From Gammaproteobacteria bacterium (GTDB lineage: Bacteria; Pseudomonadota; Gammaproteobacteria; Porifericomitales; Porifericomitaceae): DNA of 64,000 nt. The translations under genes and the position numbers were made by a program. This document shows, one piece after another, positions 49,933-60,306 of this stretch (its first letter is position 1; each line of letters starts with the position of its first letter). The notes beneath the pieces are model-generated. The model was not told the DNA's origin and did not search any database. It saw only the letters and a list, made by a program, of their open reading frames with translations. The DNA lies in NCBI GenBank assembly GCA_014238615.1, contig JABAAT010000016.1, positions 1 to 64,000 on the forward strand, written 5' to 3'.

Positions 49933-50826
49933 CTAGGGGCTCGCATCATAAGCGCGCACCGTGCCGTTTTTCATCATGGGGATGAGCAACAGGTCCAGTT
50001 CGGGGATGTACTCCAGATCGGCGCTGCCCTGTTCCAGGTCCAGCAGTTCGGTGGCCTGTCCCTGTGCATCAATGTACAGCAGGCTCCCGACCATCCAGTC
50101 AGTGACATAATAGCCGCCCCCCTGGGCCGGCTCGATGCCGTCCAGGTTGCCCTGCGCCGAGCCGTCTCCCAGGCTGCCGAGCCCCTGCCCGGAATAGTCC
50201 ACGCTCTTGAGGTGTCCGGGAATCGTCGTTTCAAAGCCTCCCCCGGTGCGTACCCCCCAGGCGCCGATGAGCAGGCGTCCTGTTTCCGCCAGCAGGCCGT
50301 TGGGGGATTCAAGTCCAGGGGTTTCCAGCCAGGGAATGAGTTGCCCGCCGCGCAGGCGGTAGATGACATCGCGCATCATGTCGGAGAGATAGACGCTGCC
50401 GTCCGCCGCCACGGTCACGTCATTCAGAAAGCCCGGTTCACTGACCGGGTGTTGGGCGCGTTTCGTACCCTCGGGCAGGTTGATTTCGACCAGGGCTTCC
50501 CGGTCGCCGATGTAGAGGATGTCGGCCTGTATGTCCAGGCCCCTGGGCTCCAGCAGGCCTTCGACCCAGCGTTGCTCCAGCAGTTTTCCGTCCGGGGCCA
50601 GGCGGGAAATAAAACCGCCGCCTTCGTTGCCTTGGTTCATGTTGGAGACGTACAGGACCCCGCGCCGGGCGTCGTAGGCCACTGATTCCGGGCTGCTGAA
50701 GCCGGGTGTTTCCCAGGCGAGCCGAGGGACGGGGGGATTGGCCAGGGCTGTCGTCGCCAGGACCGTCGTACATAAGGCTGTTACAGCCAGAATATTGCAA
50801 AACGGGGGGTTGGGGTTACTTTTCAC
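49933..50826 (-). CDS. SMP-30/gluconolactonase/LRE-like beta-propeller protein with signal peptide
   Basis: FSSPESVAYDARRGVLYVSNM..., LEPRGLDIQADILYIGDR, ESPNGLLAETGRLLIGAWG repeats typical of SMP-30/NHL propellers. Confidence 0.78.
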   Translation of the reverse strand: MKSNPNPPFCNILAVTALCTTVLATTALANPPVPRLAWETPGFSSPESVAYDARRGVLYVSNMNQGNEGGGFISRLAPDGKLLEQRWVEGLLEPRGLDIQADILYIGDREALVEINLPEGTKRAQHPVSEPGFLNDVTVAADGSVYLSDMMRDVIYRLRGGQLIPWLETPGLESPNGLLAETGRLLIGAWGVRTGGGFETTIPGHLKSVDYSGQGLGSLGDGSAQGNLDGIEPAQGGGYYVTDWMVGSLLYIDAQGQATELLDLEQGSADLEYIPELDLLLIPMMKNGTVRAYDASP

Positions 50827-50841
50827 GTTTGGATCCTTTAT

Positions 50842-50886
50842 TCATGTTTTAAGAGGGCATGTTTCAAGAGGGCATGCTCGCGAAGG
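50842..50886. repeat. 15-bp imperfect tandem repeat, about 3 copies (gcatgttt(t/c)aagagg)
   Basis: Units at 50842, 50857, 50872 upstream of the SMP-30-like gene. Confidence 0.8.
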
Positions 50887-51177
50887 CACTGTAAAACCTT
50901 AAACTCGTTCTAATCTAACATGCGCCGGTGCGGCCGTGGGAGAAGTCAATGCGGCGGCGATCCTGGGTCTTAACCCCGGGTTTTCTCCGGGCGGCCGGCT
51001 ACGGACGCGGCTCCTGGTTTGTCCGTGCGGGCTGTTTCCCTGTAAAATACCCGGCAAATGCCGTGTCATTGACCGCCCGCCCGGAACGGATTGAGCACAG
51101 CCGTCAGGCTGCAACACCGCACCGTCACGATGCGCCCCCGTATTTTACCTGCAGACTTCTGAAGTCCGCCTCACGCC

Positions 51178-52299
51178 ATGCAAACTTACCTGAACACAGT
51201 CGCCTTCTTCACGCCCCTCGCTTTGGCCCTGTTCCTGGCCGGCGTCCAGTTCTGGTTGTTCAAGGCGCTGGCCCGGCACGCCAGGCGCAACGACCGAACC
51301 ATGTTCCTGGGGAACGTGCTGCAGGCCGCGCGCCTGCCGGTGACGGTGTTGATCCTGTTTTTCGGCTTCCGACACCAGTTAGAGAACATCGTCACCCTGT
51401 ACTGGGAGTGGGACAAGCGCCTTGACACTTTTTTTGAGCTGGTTGGCCTGCTGCTGCTGTTCTGGGTGTTGCTGCGCCTGTTGCACGAGGGGCAGCAGCG
51501 CGTCCTGATGCTGCTTGGCCGGCGGCGGGATCTCACGATACGGGACAGAACGAATGTGGGCATGGTCGTCAAGATCCTGCAAATGCTGCTTGCGCTTGTA
51601 TGGTTCATGGCTGTCCTGCAGCTTTTCGGCATTCAGATCACCTCCCTGCTTGCCCTGGGCGGCGTCGGCGGCCTGGTGTTTGGCTTGGCGGCCAAGGATT
51701 TGCTGGCTAATTTTTTCGGCGGCGCGATTGTCTATATGGATCGCCCCTTTGAGGTCGGTGACTGGATTCGCTGTCCCGAGCATGGGGTTGAGGGCGTGGT
51801 AGAGCATATTGGTTGGCGCATGACGCGTATTCTGACCTTTGAGAAACGCTTCCTGTACGTGCCGAATTCAACCTTCACCACCGCGGTGGTGGAGAATCCT
51901 TCACGCATGCTGAATCGACGTATCTACGAATACCTGGGCGTGCGCTATGAAGACCATGAAAAGGTCGCGGGCCTTCTGGAGGCGGTGCGCGGCATGCTGC
52001 AGGAACATCCGGAGATAGACCAGCAGCAAACGCTCATGGTGAACCTGGATCGCTATTCCCCCTCCTCGCTGGATTTTTTCATCTACACCTTTACCCGTAC
52101 CACCGACTGGGTGAAGTTCCATGAGATCAAGCAGGACGTGATGCTGCGCATTCTGAAACTTATCGCCGCGCACGGCGCCGAATGCGCGTTTCCCACCACC
52201 ACGGTTCAGCTCAAGCCGGAGCCGGCCCCCGGGCGCGTCCCGGGCGTGCCCCTTACCGATGGAACTATCCTTCCTGAAAGCGCAAGCCCTGGGCAATGA
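51178..52299 (+). CDS. MscS-family mechanosensitive ion channel
   Basis: LLALGGVGGLVFGLAAKDLLANFFGGAIVYMDRPFEVGDWI pore/beta domain signature. Confidence 0.93.
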   Translation: MQTYLNTVAFFTPLALALFLAGVQFWLFKALARHARRNDRTMFLGNVLQAARLPVTVLILFFGFRHQLENIVTLYWEWDKRLDTFFELVGLLLLFWVLLRLLHEGQQRVLMLLGRRRDLTIRDRTNVGMVVKILQMLLALVWFMAVLQLFGIQITSLLALGGVGGLVFGLAAKDLLANFFGGAIVYMDRPFEVGDWIRCPEHGVEGVVEHIGWRMTRILTFEKRFLYVPNSTFTTAVVENPSRMLNRRIYEYLGVRYEDHEKVAGLLEAVRGMLQEHPEIDQQQTLMVNLDRYSPSSLDFFIYTFTRTTDWVKFHEIKQDVMLRILKLIAAHGAECAFPTTTVQLKPEPAPGRVPGVPLTDGTILPESASPGQ

Positions 52300-53098
52300 C
52301 TTCATGCTCGTGGACGCGCGGACATCCGCTCCCGGGTGGGCCGCCGTCCTGAATCCCCCCTGGGTGCGGCGGGTCGCCGATCGGCGCCTGGGGGTGGGAT
52401 TTGACCAGCTGCTGTGGTTGGAGCCCGGGACGGAGGGCGTCGCGGCCGGTTTGCGCATTTTCAACGCCGACGGTGGGGAGGTCGGCCAGTGTGGCAATGG
52501 TCTGCGTTGCGTGGGACGCTACCTGTTTGAGCGTGGTGAAGGCGCGCGGGGAACGTTGCGCGTGGCTTGCGCGTCCGGTGCGGTGGTGCTGGGTCTGCGG
52601 GCGGACGGCTGGGTGCAGGCGGAGATGGGAGCACCCTGCCTGGAGCCCGCGCGGGTGCCTTTTGAGGCCGCGGAACAGGCGCGGAGCTATTCCCTGGAGG
52701 TGGCGGGGGAGGTCGTGGAAGCGATGGTCCTGGGGCTCGGGAATCCACACGCGGTGCTGCGCGTCGAGCGCCTGGAGGAGGCGCCCGTGGCGCGCCTGGG
52801 GGCGGCGCTGAACGCCCATGCCCGTTTCCCGCTCGGAGTGAACGTCACGTTTATGCGGGTCGCGGCGCCGAACATGATTCAACTGCGGGTCTACGAGCGT
52901 GGCGCCGGTGAAACCCCGGCATGCGGCAGCGGCGCCTGCGCGGCGGCGGCGGCCGGCCGGCTACGTGGTTGGCTGGAAGATCGGGTGCGGGTGTGCTTCC
53001 CAGGCGGTGAACTGGAAGTACACTATGAGGGCGGGGAGAATTCCATGCTGTTGGCGGGTCCGGCGGCGATCGTGTACACGGGAAAAATGCAGGCCTGA
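52259..53098 (+). CDS. dapF: diaminopimelate epimerase
   Basis: FLKAQALGNDFMLVD, NADGGEVGQCGNGLRC, ERGAGETPACGSGACAAAAA catalytic Cys motifs. Confidence 0.96.
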   Translation: MELSFLKAQALGNDFMLVDARTSAPGWAAVLNPPWVRRVADRRLGVGFDQLLWLEPGTEGVAAGLRIFNADGGEVGQCGNGLRCVGRYLFERGEGARGTLRVACASGAVVLGLRADGWVQAEMGAPCLEPARVPFEAAEQARSYSLEVAGEVVEAMVLGLGNPHAVLRVERLEEAPVARLGAALNAHARFPLGVNVTFMRVAAPNMIQLRVYERGAGETPACGSGACAAAAAGRLRGWLEDRVRVCFPGGELEVHYEGGENSMLLAGPAAIVYTGKMQA

Positions 53099-53102
53099 GA
53101 CA

Positions 53103-53822
53103 ATGAAATGTTCCACAAAAGAGGCGGATAAGACGGCCGGAGAGATCAGCGAGGCCCAGGTGGTCGCCCACCTGAAGCGGCACTCGGACTTCTTCAGGCG
53201 GCACATGGAGCTGTTGTCTCAGCTTGATGTGCCGCATGACGTGGACGGTGTGACCTCGTTGATCGAGAGCCAGGTCAAGGTGCTGCGCGGAGAGAACAAG
53301 CGCTTCCGCAGGGAACGCGGGGAGCTTCTGGAGGCCGTGCGCGCCAACGAGGTGCTTGCCAGGCGCCTGCATGGGGCCCTGCGGAGTTTGCTGGCCGCGG
53401 ACAGTCCCGGGCGGTTTTTTGAGGCGGTGGCGCAGCAGCTACCCGGTCATTTCTCGGTGCAGGCCGTGAAACTGGTGTTGTTCGGCGCCGCGCCGAAGGG
53501 GCGTTCCGGGCAACTTCCATGGAGTCAATTTGAGGGCAGTGATTCCAGGGAGCACACCCGGTACGGGCATTTACTCAGGCACGGCAAATCCCAGGCCCTG
53601 CTCTTGGACCGGGACAAGGCTATCCTGTATTTCGGGAAGGAAAGCGAGGGTCTGCATTCCGCCGTGAGCCTGCCGTTGCAGGGGCGTTCCTGGCAGGGCC
53701 TGCTGCTGGTGGGGAGCGACAGTTCCGAACGCTTCAGCGGCGAGGTGCGCTTCGAAATGATCGACGCCTTCGCGCAGTTGCTGGCGACTGTCCTGGAGCG
53801 CTGGATCGGCACCCCGGCATGA
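53103..53822 (+). CDS. DUF484 family protein
   Basis: [43 protein letters not shown]; conserved dapF-DUF484-xerC order; ATG at 53103. Confidence 0.9.
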   Translation: MKCSTKEADKTAGEISEAQVVAHLKRHSDFFRRHMELLSQLDVPHDVDGVTSLIESQVKVLRGENKRFRRERGELLEAVRANEVLARRLHGALRSLLAADSPGRFFEAVAQQLPGHFSVQAVKLVLFGAAPKGRSGQLPWSQFEGSDSREHTRYGHLLRHGKSQALLLDRDKAILYFGKESEGLHSAVSLPLQGRSWQGLLLVGSDSSERFSGEVRFEMIDAFAQLLATVLERWIGTPA

Positions 53823-54808
53823 TGCCCCTCGCGTCCCGCCGCCTGGACGAGTTTCTGAACGCCTGTGTGCACCTGTCGCCGCATACGCGGCGTGCCTACC
53901 GCGCCGACCTGGAACGGTTGCGGCGCTACTGCGACAGCCACGGGATCAGCGATTGGAAAGGCCTGGATCGGAACGCGGCGCAGGCTTTCGTAGCCTGGTG
54001 CCGGCAGGGGGGTCTGGGGGCGCGTTCCGTGCAACGCGTGCTCTCGGTGCTGCGTTCCTTTTTCCGCTTCCTGCTGGAGCGCGGCCTGGCGTCGTCAAAC
54101 CCCACGCGGGAGTTACGGGCGCCGCGGCGGCGGCAGCGTCTGCCGCGTCTGCTGGATGTCGATCAAGCCGGTCACTTCGTGGCGCCTCCGGTGCTGGATT
54201 CAACACCTCTGGTGGTTCGGGACCGCGCCATCCTGGAGTTGTTTTACTCTTCCGGCTTGCGGCTCTCGGAGTTGGTGGGTCTCGATTTAGGGCATTTTGA
54301 GGCGGGTGTCGCCTGTGTCCAGGTTGTCGGTAAGGGCGGCAGGCAGCGCCGTCTGCCGGTGGGGCGTTGCGCCCTGGAAGCGTTGGAGCACTGGTTGCGC
54401 CTGCGTCCCGGGCTGGCGGCGGCGCATGAGAAGGCGCTCTTCGTGGGTCGCCACGGGCGGCGGTTACAGCAGCGCGGCGTGCAGCACCTGTTCCGGCGGC
54501 GCGCGGCGCAGAGCGGCGGCGCGGTGGTGCATCCGCACATGTTGCGCCATTCCTTCGCCAGTCACCTGCTGGAATCCGGCGCTGATCTGCGCTCCGTGCA
54601 GGAACTGCTGGGCCATGCCAGCGTGCGCACCACGCAAATCTATACCCACCTGGATTTTCAACACCTTGCCGGAGTTTATGACCGTGCGCATCCGCGGGCC
54701 CGGCAACGTACCGCCGCCTCCGATGCCATGACCAACCCGCTCCGCGCTCAACCTGGAGCCAAGCCCGCGTTGCGCCCGGGCGCGGAACCAGGCCGGCGTC
54801 GACGGTGA
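53819..54808 (+). CDS. xerC: tyrosine recombinase XerC
   Basis: [62 protein letters not shown] (R..HxxR..Y). Confidence 0.94.
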   Translation: MMPLASRRLDEFLNACVHLSPHTRRAYRADLERLRRYCDSHGISDWKGLDRNAAQAFVAWCRQGGLGARSVQRVLSVLRSFFRFLLERGLASSNPTRELRAPRRRQRLPRLLDVDQAGHFVAPPVLDSTPLVVRDRAILELFYSSGLRLSELVGLDLGHFEAGVACVQVVGKGGRQRRLPVGRCALEALEHWLRLRPGLAAAHEKALFVGRHGRRLQQRGVQHLFRRRAAQSGGAVVHPHMLRHSFASHLLESGADLRSVQELLGHASVRTTQIYTHLDFQHLAGVYDRAHPRARQRTAASDAMTNPLRAQPGAKPALRPGAEPGRRRR

Positions 54809-55392
54809 CCGGCGCATCCGGAGGCGCCTGGGCGGGGGCGCGCGGCACCACCGTGCTGTGTGTACGCCGCGCGGGCGAGGTGGTGATGGCGAGTGACGGC
54901 CAGGTCACCATGAACGGGCTGATCCTGAAAGGCAACGCACGCAAGGTGCGTCGCCTGGGCAAGGAAAGCCAGGTGCTGGCTGGATTTGCCGGCGGCACGG
55001 CGGACGCCCTGACACTTTTTGAATTGTTTGAGGCGAACCTGGAACAGCACCAGGGCAACCTGCGCCGGGCGGCCGTGGAACTGGCCAAGAGCTGGCGCAC
55101 CGAGCGCCGCCTGCGGCGCCTGGAAGCCCTGCTTTGCGTGGCCGATCTGCAGATCACGCTGACCTTGTCCGGCAACGGAGACGTGCTGGAACCCGAGCAC
55201 CAGGTGATAGGCATCGGTTCCGGTGGAGGTTACGCCATGGCCGCGGCGTGTGCTTTGCTGCGGCACAGTGAGCTCGGTGCCCGTGCCGTGGCCGAGAGCG
55301 CCATGGAATGCGCCGCGGAACTCTGCATCTATACGAACCGCAACCTGGTGCTGGAGGAGTTGCCGTTACGCGCCAGGGAGCAGGCTTCGTGA
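54805..55392 (+). CDS. hslV: ATP-dependent protease subunit HslV
   Basis: [22 protein letters not shown]...[35 protein letters not shown]. Confidence 0.95.
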   Translation: MTGASGGAWAGARGTTVLCVRRAGEVVMASDGQVTMNGLILKGNARKVRRLGKESQVLAGFAGGTADALTLFELFEANLEQHQGNLRRAAVELAKSWRTERRLRRLEALLCVADLQITLTLSGNGDVLEPEHQVIGIGSGGGYAMAAACALLRHSELGARAVAESAMECAAELCIYTNRNLVLEELPLRAREQAS

Positions 55393-56768
55393 GCCGTGCG
55401 CCGGTGATTCCCCTGCCGGACACGCGCGGCGCTGCACCCGAACCGCACTCCCCGGACATTGAGTTCACGCCGCAGCAGACCGTCCTGGAACTGGACAAGC
55501 ATGTGATCGGCCAGCAGGCGGCTAAGCGGGCGGTGTCCATCGCCTTGCGCAACCGCTGGCGGCGCAGCCGCATCGATGAGCCCATGTGCAGCGAAATCAT
55601 GCCCAAGAACATTCTCATGATAGGTCCCACCGGGGTGGGTAAGACCGAGATTTCACGGCGCCTGGCGCGCCTCGTGGATGCGCCCTTCATCAAGGTGGAG
55701 GCGACCAAGTTTACGGAAGTCGGCTACGTGGGGCGTGACGTGGAATCGATTATCCGTGACCTGGTGGAGGCTGCCATCAAGATGCTGCGCGAGCACGCCG
55801 TGGGGCGCTTTAAGGAGCGCGCCCGGGAGGCCGCCGTGCAGCGGCTCCTGGACGCCCTGTGCCGGGAGCAGAGCGAATTGGTCGGAGTGCCGCGCGAAGA
55901 CCTGCGACAACGCCTGCAATCCGGGGAATTTGACGCCATGGAAGTGGAATGTGAGTTTCGCGACCTACGCCTGGGGGTGGAGATCATGGGGCCGCCGGGC
56001 ATGGAGGAAATGACCCGCCAGCTGCAGGACATGATGCGGGGGCTGTCCGGCCGGCAACAGCGCACCCGCCGCCTGCGTGCCGATGCGGCGTTGCGCCAGC
56101 TGGTCGATGAGGAAGTGCAGCACCTCGTGGATGAAGAGGAATTAAAGACTGAGGCGATTGACAAGGTGGAGCAGAACGGCCTGGTGTTCATCGATGAGAT
56201 CGACAAGATCAGCAGCCGTGGAGAGCCTGCGCACAACGCCGAGGTCTCCCGTGAAGGTGTGCAGCGCGACCTGCTGCCCTTGATTGAAGGCTGCACCGTT
56301 TCCACCCGCTACGGTACGGTCAGCACCGACCATATCCTGTTTATCTGCTCCGGCTCCTTCCATCGGGCCAAGCCCTCCGACCTGATCCCGGAGTTACAGG
56401 GCCGTCTGCCGATCCGAGTGGAACTGAAATCCCTGAAAGTGCAGGACTTCAAACGCATTCTCACCGAACCCGATTGCTCGCTGACCGAGCAGTACCGCGC
56501 TTTGCTGGCCGTGGATGAAGTGGAGCTACGCTTCTCCGAGGATGGCATCCAGCGCCTCGCCGAGATCGCCTGGCAGATCAATGAACGCACTGAGAACATA
56601 GGCGCGCGCCGGCTGCACACAATTTTAGAGCGCCTTCTGGACGAACTTTCCTTCCAGGCCCCGGAGCCGGGTTACCGCGGTTCCGCCGTGACCATTGACC
56701 AGGCCTACGTCAACCGGCAACTGGAGAGCCTGGTGGAAGATGAAGATCTGAGCCGCTACATCCTGTAA
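55389..56768 (+). CDS. hslU: ATP-dependent protease ATPase subunit HslU
   Basis: [40 protein letters not shown] Walker [12 protein letters not shown] Walker B; GTG start 55389 overlaps the hslV stop. Confidence 0.96.
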   Translation: MSRAPVIPLPDTRGAAPEPHSPDIEFTPQQTVLELDKHVIGQQAAKRAVSIALRNRWRRSRIDEPMCSEIMPKNILMIGPTGVGKTEISRRLARLVDAPFIKVEATKFTEVGYVGRDVESIIRDLVEAAIKMLREHAVGRFKERAREAAVQRLLDALCREQSELVGVPREDLRQRLQSGEFDAMEVECEFRDLRLGVEIMGPPGMEEMTRQLQDMMRGLSGRQQRTRRLRADAALRQLVDEEVQHLVDEEELKTEAIDKVEQNGLVFIDEIDKISSRGEPAHNAEVSREGVQRDLLPLIEGCTVSTRYGTVSTDHILFICSGSFHRAKPSDLIPELQGRLPIRVELKSLKVQDFKRILTEPDCSLTEQYRALLAVDEVELRFSEDGIQRLAEIAWQINERTENIGARRLHTILERLLDELSFQAPEPGYRGSAVTIDQAYVNRQLESLVEDEDLSRYIL

Positions 56769-56783
56769 GCCGTCTTTTCATCC

Positions 56784-57155
56784 ATGCCTCCTTCTTCCCC
56801 CACGGCCCCACAGACGCCGCTTGTGATTCGGCTGCGGCGGCGCGTCCGCCGCCTGGAATTGAGTTTCGCTGACGGTGCCGAGTTCAGTCTGCCTTTCGAG
56901 TTGCTGCGCGTGTATTCACCCTCGGCCGAGACCGCGGGGCACGGTCCGGGACAACGGCGTTTCCCGTCCGGTAAAGCCGATGTGGACATTACCGGGGCGG
57001 ACCCGGTGGGGAACTACGCGGTGCGCCTGCTGTTTGACGACGGCCATAACACTGGCCTGTACACCTGGGAATACCTTTATGAACTGGGCCGCGACCGGGA
57101 GCTACTGGAACGACGCTACCGGGAGGCCCTGGCAGCCCGGGAGCAGCCGCGGTGA
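56784..57155 (+). CDS. DUF971 / gamma-butyrobetaine hydroxylase-like N-terminal domain protein
   Basis: LELSFADGAEFSLPFELLRVYSPSAE...VGNYAVRLLFDDGHNTGLYTWEYLYELG; conserved hslU-DUF971-ubiE order. Confidence 0.9.
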   Translation: MPPSSPTAPQTPLVIRLRRRVRRLELSFADGAEFSLPFELLRVYSPSAETAGHGPGQRRFPSGKADVDITGADPVGNYAVRLLFDDGHNTGLYTWEYLYELGRDRELLERRYREALAAREQPR

Positions 57156-57907
57156 GTCCGCCGGACGCGGAGCGGGCATGCTTTGGTTTTGAGGAAGTCT
57201 CGCGCACCGAGCATCGGCACCGGATCGGGCGGGTTTTCTCGGACGTTGCGTCCCGCTACGATCTCATGAATGATTGCATGTCCCTGGGGTTGCACCGGCT
57301 CTGGAAAAGATTCGCGGTGCAGTTGGCGCGGCCGCGGCGGGGCGAGCGGGTCCTGGACCTGGCCGCCGGAACCTGTGACCTGGCGGCCCTGATCGCGCCG
57401 CGGGTGGGGGCGGAAGGCCTGGTGTTGGCCTGCGATCGCAATCCCAGGATGCTCAGCCTGGGCCGGGATCGCATGCTGCGCCGCGGCCTGGTGAGTAACC
57501 TGCGCTACGTCGTGGGCGCCGCCGAGGACCTGCCCTGTCGGGAGGGCGTGTTCCACCTGGCAACCATTGCTTTTGGCTTGCGCAACATGACGGATCGGGC
57601 CGCGGCGCTGCGCGGCGTGTACGCCAGGCTGCGCCCGGGCGGGCGCCTGCTGGTGCTGGAATTCTCCCGGCCGCGCCCGCGCTTTCTGCGTCCCGCCTGG
57701 CGAGCTTATTGTCTCTCTTGTTTGCCGCGCCTCGGCGCCTGGATAGCCGGTGACGGCCCAAGTTACCGTTACCTGGGTGAGTCGGTGCTGTCCTTCCCGG
57801 GCGCGGCGCGGATTGCAGGAGAGTTGGAACGCGCCGGATTCCGCGAGTTGCGGCGGCATGCGCTGGCGGGCGGCGTGGTGACCGCGCACCTGGCCTGGAA
57901 ATTGTGA
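57152..57907 (+). CDS. ubiE: ubiquinone/menaquinone biosynthesis C-methyltransferase UbiE
   Basis: VFSDVASRYDLMNDCMSLGLHRLWKRF; FGLRNMTDRAAALRGVYARLRPGGRLLVLEFS. Confidence 0.96.
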   Translation: MSPPDAERACFGFEEVSRTEHRHRIGRVFSDVASRYDLMNDCMSLGLHRLWKRFAVQLARPRRGERVLDLAAGTCDLAALIAPRVGAEGLVLACDRNPRMLSLGRDRMLRRGLVSNLRYVVGAAEDLPCREGVFHLATIAFGLRNMTDRAAALRGVYARLRPGGRLLVLEFSRPRPRFLRPAWRAYCLSCLPRLGAWIAGDGPSYRYLGESVLSFPGAARIAGELERAGFRELRRHALAGGVVTAHLAWKL

Positions 57908-58545
57908 AGAGCGCTCCCCAGGCCGGCCGCGCGTCCCTGGAGTGGGCCTTGAACCGCCTGTTGGACCTGGATCCGCAAACCCGCATGCGGCTGGCGGAGT
58001 ACGCCGGCCGCCGCATTGAACTGTGTCTGCCCGGTGGCGCTTGTGCGCTGCGTCTGCTCCTGGAAACGGAGGGGCTGCGCCTGGAAGACGCCGCCCGAAA
58101 CATCGATCCGGGCGTGGAGCCGGACCTGCGCGTGGAAGCGGCGCCGGTGGCTTTACTGGGTTTCTGGCTGCGGTCTCGGGGGAGCGCGCCGCCGGGTGCG
58201 CGTGAGTATGTGCAAGTCAGCGGGGACGCCCGGTTGTTGTCCGATCTGGCCGCCGTGCTGCGCGATTTCCGCCCTGATTTTGAAGGCGCCCTGGCGCCCT
58301 GGGTGGGTGATGGTGCGACCTTGCAGTTGCTGCATTGGGCGCGCGCGCTGCTGGAGTGGTTGCGCGGCGTTCTGCTGAAGGCCGCCCGGGACGGCAGGGA
58401 GCGCTTGCGTTATGAACACGGCTTGCTGCCCGGTCGCCCGGAGGTGAGGAATTTCCTCGAGGAAGCGGACCGCCTGCGGGATGCCGTGGAACACCTGCGC
58501 CTGCGGCTTGAAGCACTGGAGCGGCGGCGCGCCGCCGACTCCTAA
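57904..58545 (+). CDS. ubiJ: ubiquinone biosynthesis accessory factor UbiJ (SCP2 domain)
   Basis: SCP2-like N-terminal half, coiled-coil C-terminus; position between ubiE and ubiB. Confidence 0.87.
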   Translation: MKSAPQAGRASLEWALNRLLDLDPQTRMRLAEYAGRRIELCLPGGACALRLLLETEGLRLEDAARNIDPGVEPDLRVEAAPVALLGFWLRSRGSAPPGAREYVQVSGDARLLSDLAAVLRDFRPDFEGALAPWVGDGATLQLLHWARALLEWLRGVLLKAARDGRERLRYEHGLLPGRPEVRNFLEEADRLRDAVEHLRLRLEALERRRAADS

Positions 58546-58554
58546 GCGCGCGCC

Positions 58555-60231
58555 ATGCTGCGACCGGGCCTGCTGCTGCGTGTTTTCAGTATCCAGCGCC
58601 TGCTTATCAGGTACGGCCTGGATGAAATGCTGCTTAACTCGCCGCTGTTCCGCTCCGTACGCTTCCTGTTTTACCTGTTGCCCTGGAACTGGACGCGGCG
58701 GCCCCACAAGGAGCAGCGCGGGCGGCGGCTGCGCCTGTTGCTCGAGGAATTGGGCCCGGTTTACATCAAGTTCGGCCAGTTGCTTTCCACGCGGCCGGAC
58801 CTGACGCCGGAAGATATCTCCGAGGAGCTGGCCCTGTTGCAGGATCGGGTGGCGCCCTTCCCCGGGGCGGAGGCGCGTCGCCAGGTGGAAGCGGCCCTGG
58901 GCCGTCCGATCGATGATTTATTCCGGGAGTTCGAGGAACAGCCCCTGGCCTCCGCTTCCATCGCCCAGGTGCATGGTGCCGTGCTGCTGGACGGTCGCCG
59001 GGTCATCGTCAAGGTGCCGCGTCCAGGGTTGCGGGGGAGCATCCGTTATGACCTGGAACTGCTACGCCTGGTAGCCGTGTCGCTGGAGCGTTACTGGCGT
59101 GAGGCGCGCGCACTGCGGCCCACCGGCGTGGTGGATGAATTCGAAAAAACCCTCTACGCCGAGTTTGATTTCCTGCGGGAAGCGGCTAACGCCGCGCAGT
59201 TGCGGCGCAACCATAAAGACTCCGCGAGCCTGCATATTCCGGCCGTGATCTGGGAGTACAGCCGTTCCGAACTGCTGGTCATGGAACGCGTCAGCGGGAT
59301 TCCCATCGGCAATCGAGCCGCCCTGGAGCGTGCCGGGGTGCAGCTGGATTGGATCGCCGAGGAACTGGTGCGCCTGTTCTTTACCATGATCTTTCGCGAC
59401 AGCTTTTTTCACGCGGATCTGCACCCGGGCAATCTCTTCATTCTGCCTGCCTCCGAGGGGCAGCCCTGCCGCATCGCCCTGGTGGACTTCGGCATCACCG
59501 GAACCCTGAGTGAGCGCGATCAACGCTACCTGGCGGAGAATTTCCTGGCGTTCCTGGAGCGCGATTACGCGCGGGTCGCGCAATTGCACGTGGAGTCCGG
59601 CTGGGTGCCGCCCGGCACGCGCACGGATGAATTCGAAGCGGCCGTGCGCACGGTGTGCGAACCCCTGCTGGATCGGCCATTGCGCCAGATCTCCTTCGGA
59701 CTCCTGTTGCTGCGCCTGTTGCGTATCGCCCGCCAGTTTCGCATGGAGATCCTGCCGCAGTTGCTGCTGTTGCAGAAAAGCCTGGTGAACCTGGAGGGAC
59801 TGGGTCGATCGCTCTATCCGGACCTGGAATTGTGGAAGACCGTGCGGGTGCAAATGGAGCAGTGGCTGAAAAGCCGCGTCGGGATGGGGGGGATTTGGCG
59901 GCAGTCGAAGCGGCGCCTGCCGCATTGGCTGGAACGGTTGCCCCAGGCGCCTTCACGCGCCCTGGAAGCCCTGGAGCGCCTGCATGAAAATCGCCTGGAG
60001 CTGGGATTCCGATCCACTGACTTGCGCGCCTTGCACGTGGAACTGCGTGCCGGCATGCGCCGGTTGTTCATGGTGCTGGCCGGCGGCCTGCTGCTGGTGA
60101 CCGCCGCCGTGCTCGCCCTGGGGGAGCCCTCCGGCTGGCTGAGGCTGTGCTCTTGGGGCGCGACGTGCGGGGGGCTGCTGTTACTGGCGCTGGGATTGCG
60201 TGCACTGTTTTTCCAGGAGCCGCGCGACTGA
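58555..60231 (+). CDS. ubiB: ubiquinone biosynthesis protein kinase-like UbiB
   Basis: LGPVYIKFGQLLSTRPDLTPEDISEELALLQDRVAPF; PLASASIAQVHGAVL; FFHADLHPGNLF; C-terminal TM pair. Confidence 0.96.
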   Translation: MLRPGLLLRVFSIQRLLIRYGLDEMLLNSPLFRSVRFLFYLLPWNWTRRPHKEQRGRRLRLLLEELGPVYIKFGQLLSTRPDLTPEDISEELALLQDRVAPFPGAEARRQVEAALGRPIDDLFREFEEQPLASASIAQVHGAVLLDGRRVIVKVPRPGLRGSIRYDLELLRLVAVSLERYWREARALRPTGVVDEFEKTLYAEFDFLREAANAAQLRRNHKDSASLHIPAVIWEYSRSELLVMERVSGIPIGNRAALERAGVQLDWIAEELVRLFFTMIFRDSFFHADLHPGNLFILPASEGQPCRIALVDFGITGTLSERDQRYLAENFLAFLERDYARVAQLHVESGWVPPGTRTDEFEAAVRTVCEPLLDRPLRQISFGLLLLRLLRIARQFRMEILPQLLLLQKSLVNLEGLGRSLYPDLELWKTVRVQMEQWLKSRVGMGGIWRQSKRRLPHWLERLPQAPSRALEALERLHENRLELGFRSTDLRALHVELRAGMRRLFMVLAGGLLLVTAAVLALGEPSGWLRLCSWGATCGGLLLLALGLRALFFQEPRD

Positions 60232-60306
60232 GCTCCAGTGGAGGCGTAGCTCCACCCGCGCGGGCGCCCTGACAGTCCCTGGATAAGCGTTCCGGCGATG
60301 ACTTTT

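Noticed and set aside
60238-60255. Hairpin GTGGAG-N6-CTCCAC after ubiB as an intrinsic terminator
   Set aside because: Perfect 6-bp stem but no T-tract on either side; not enough to call a terminator.
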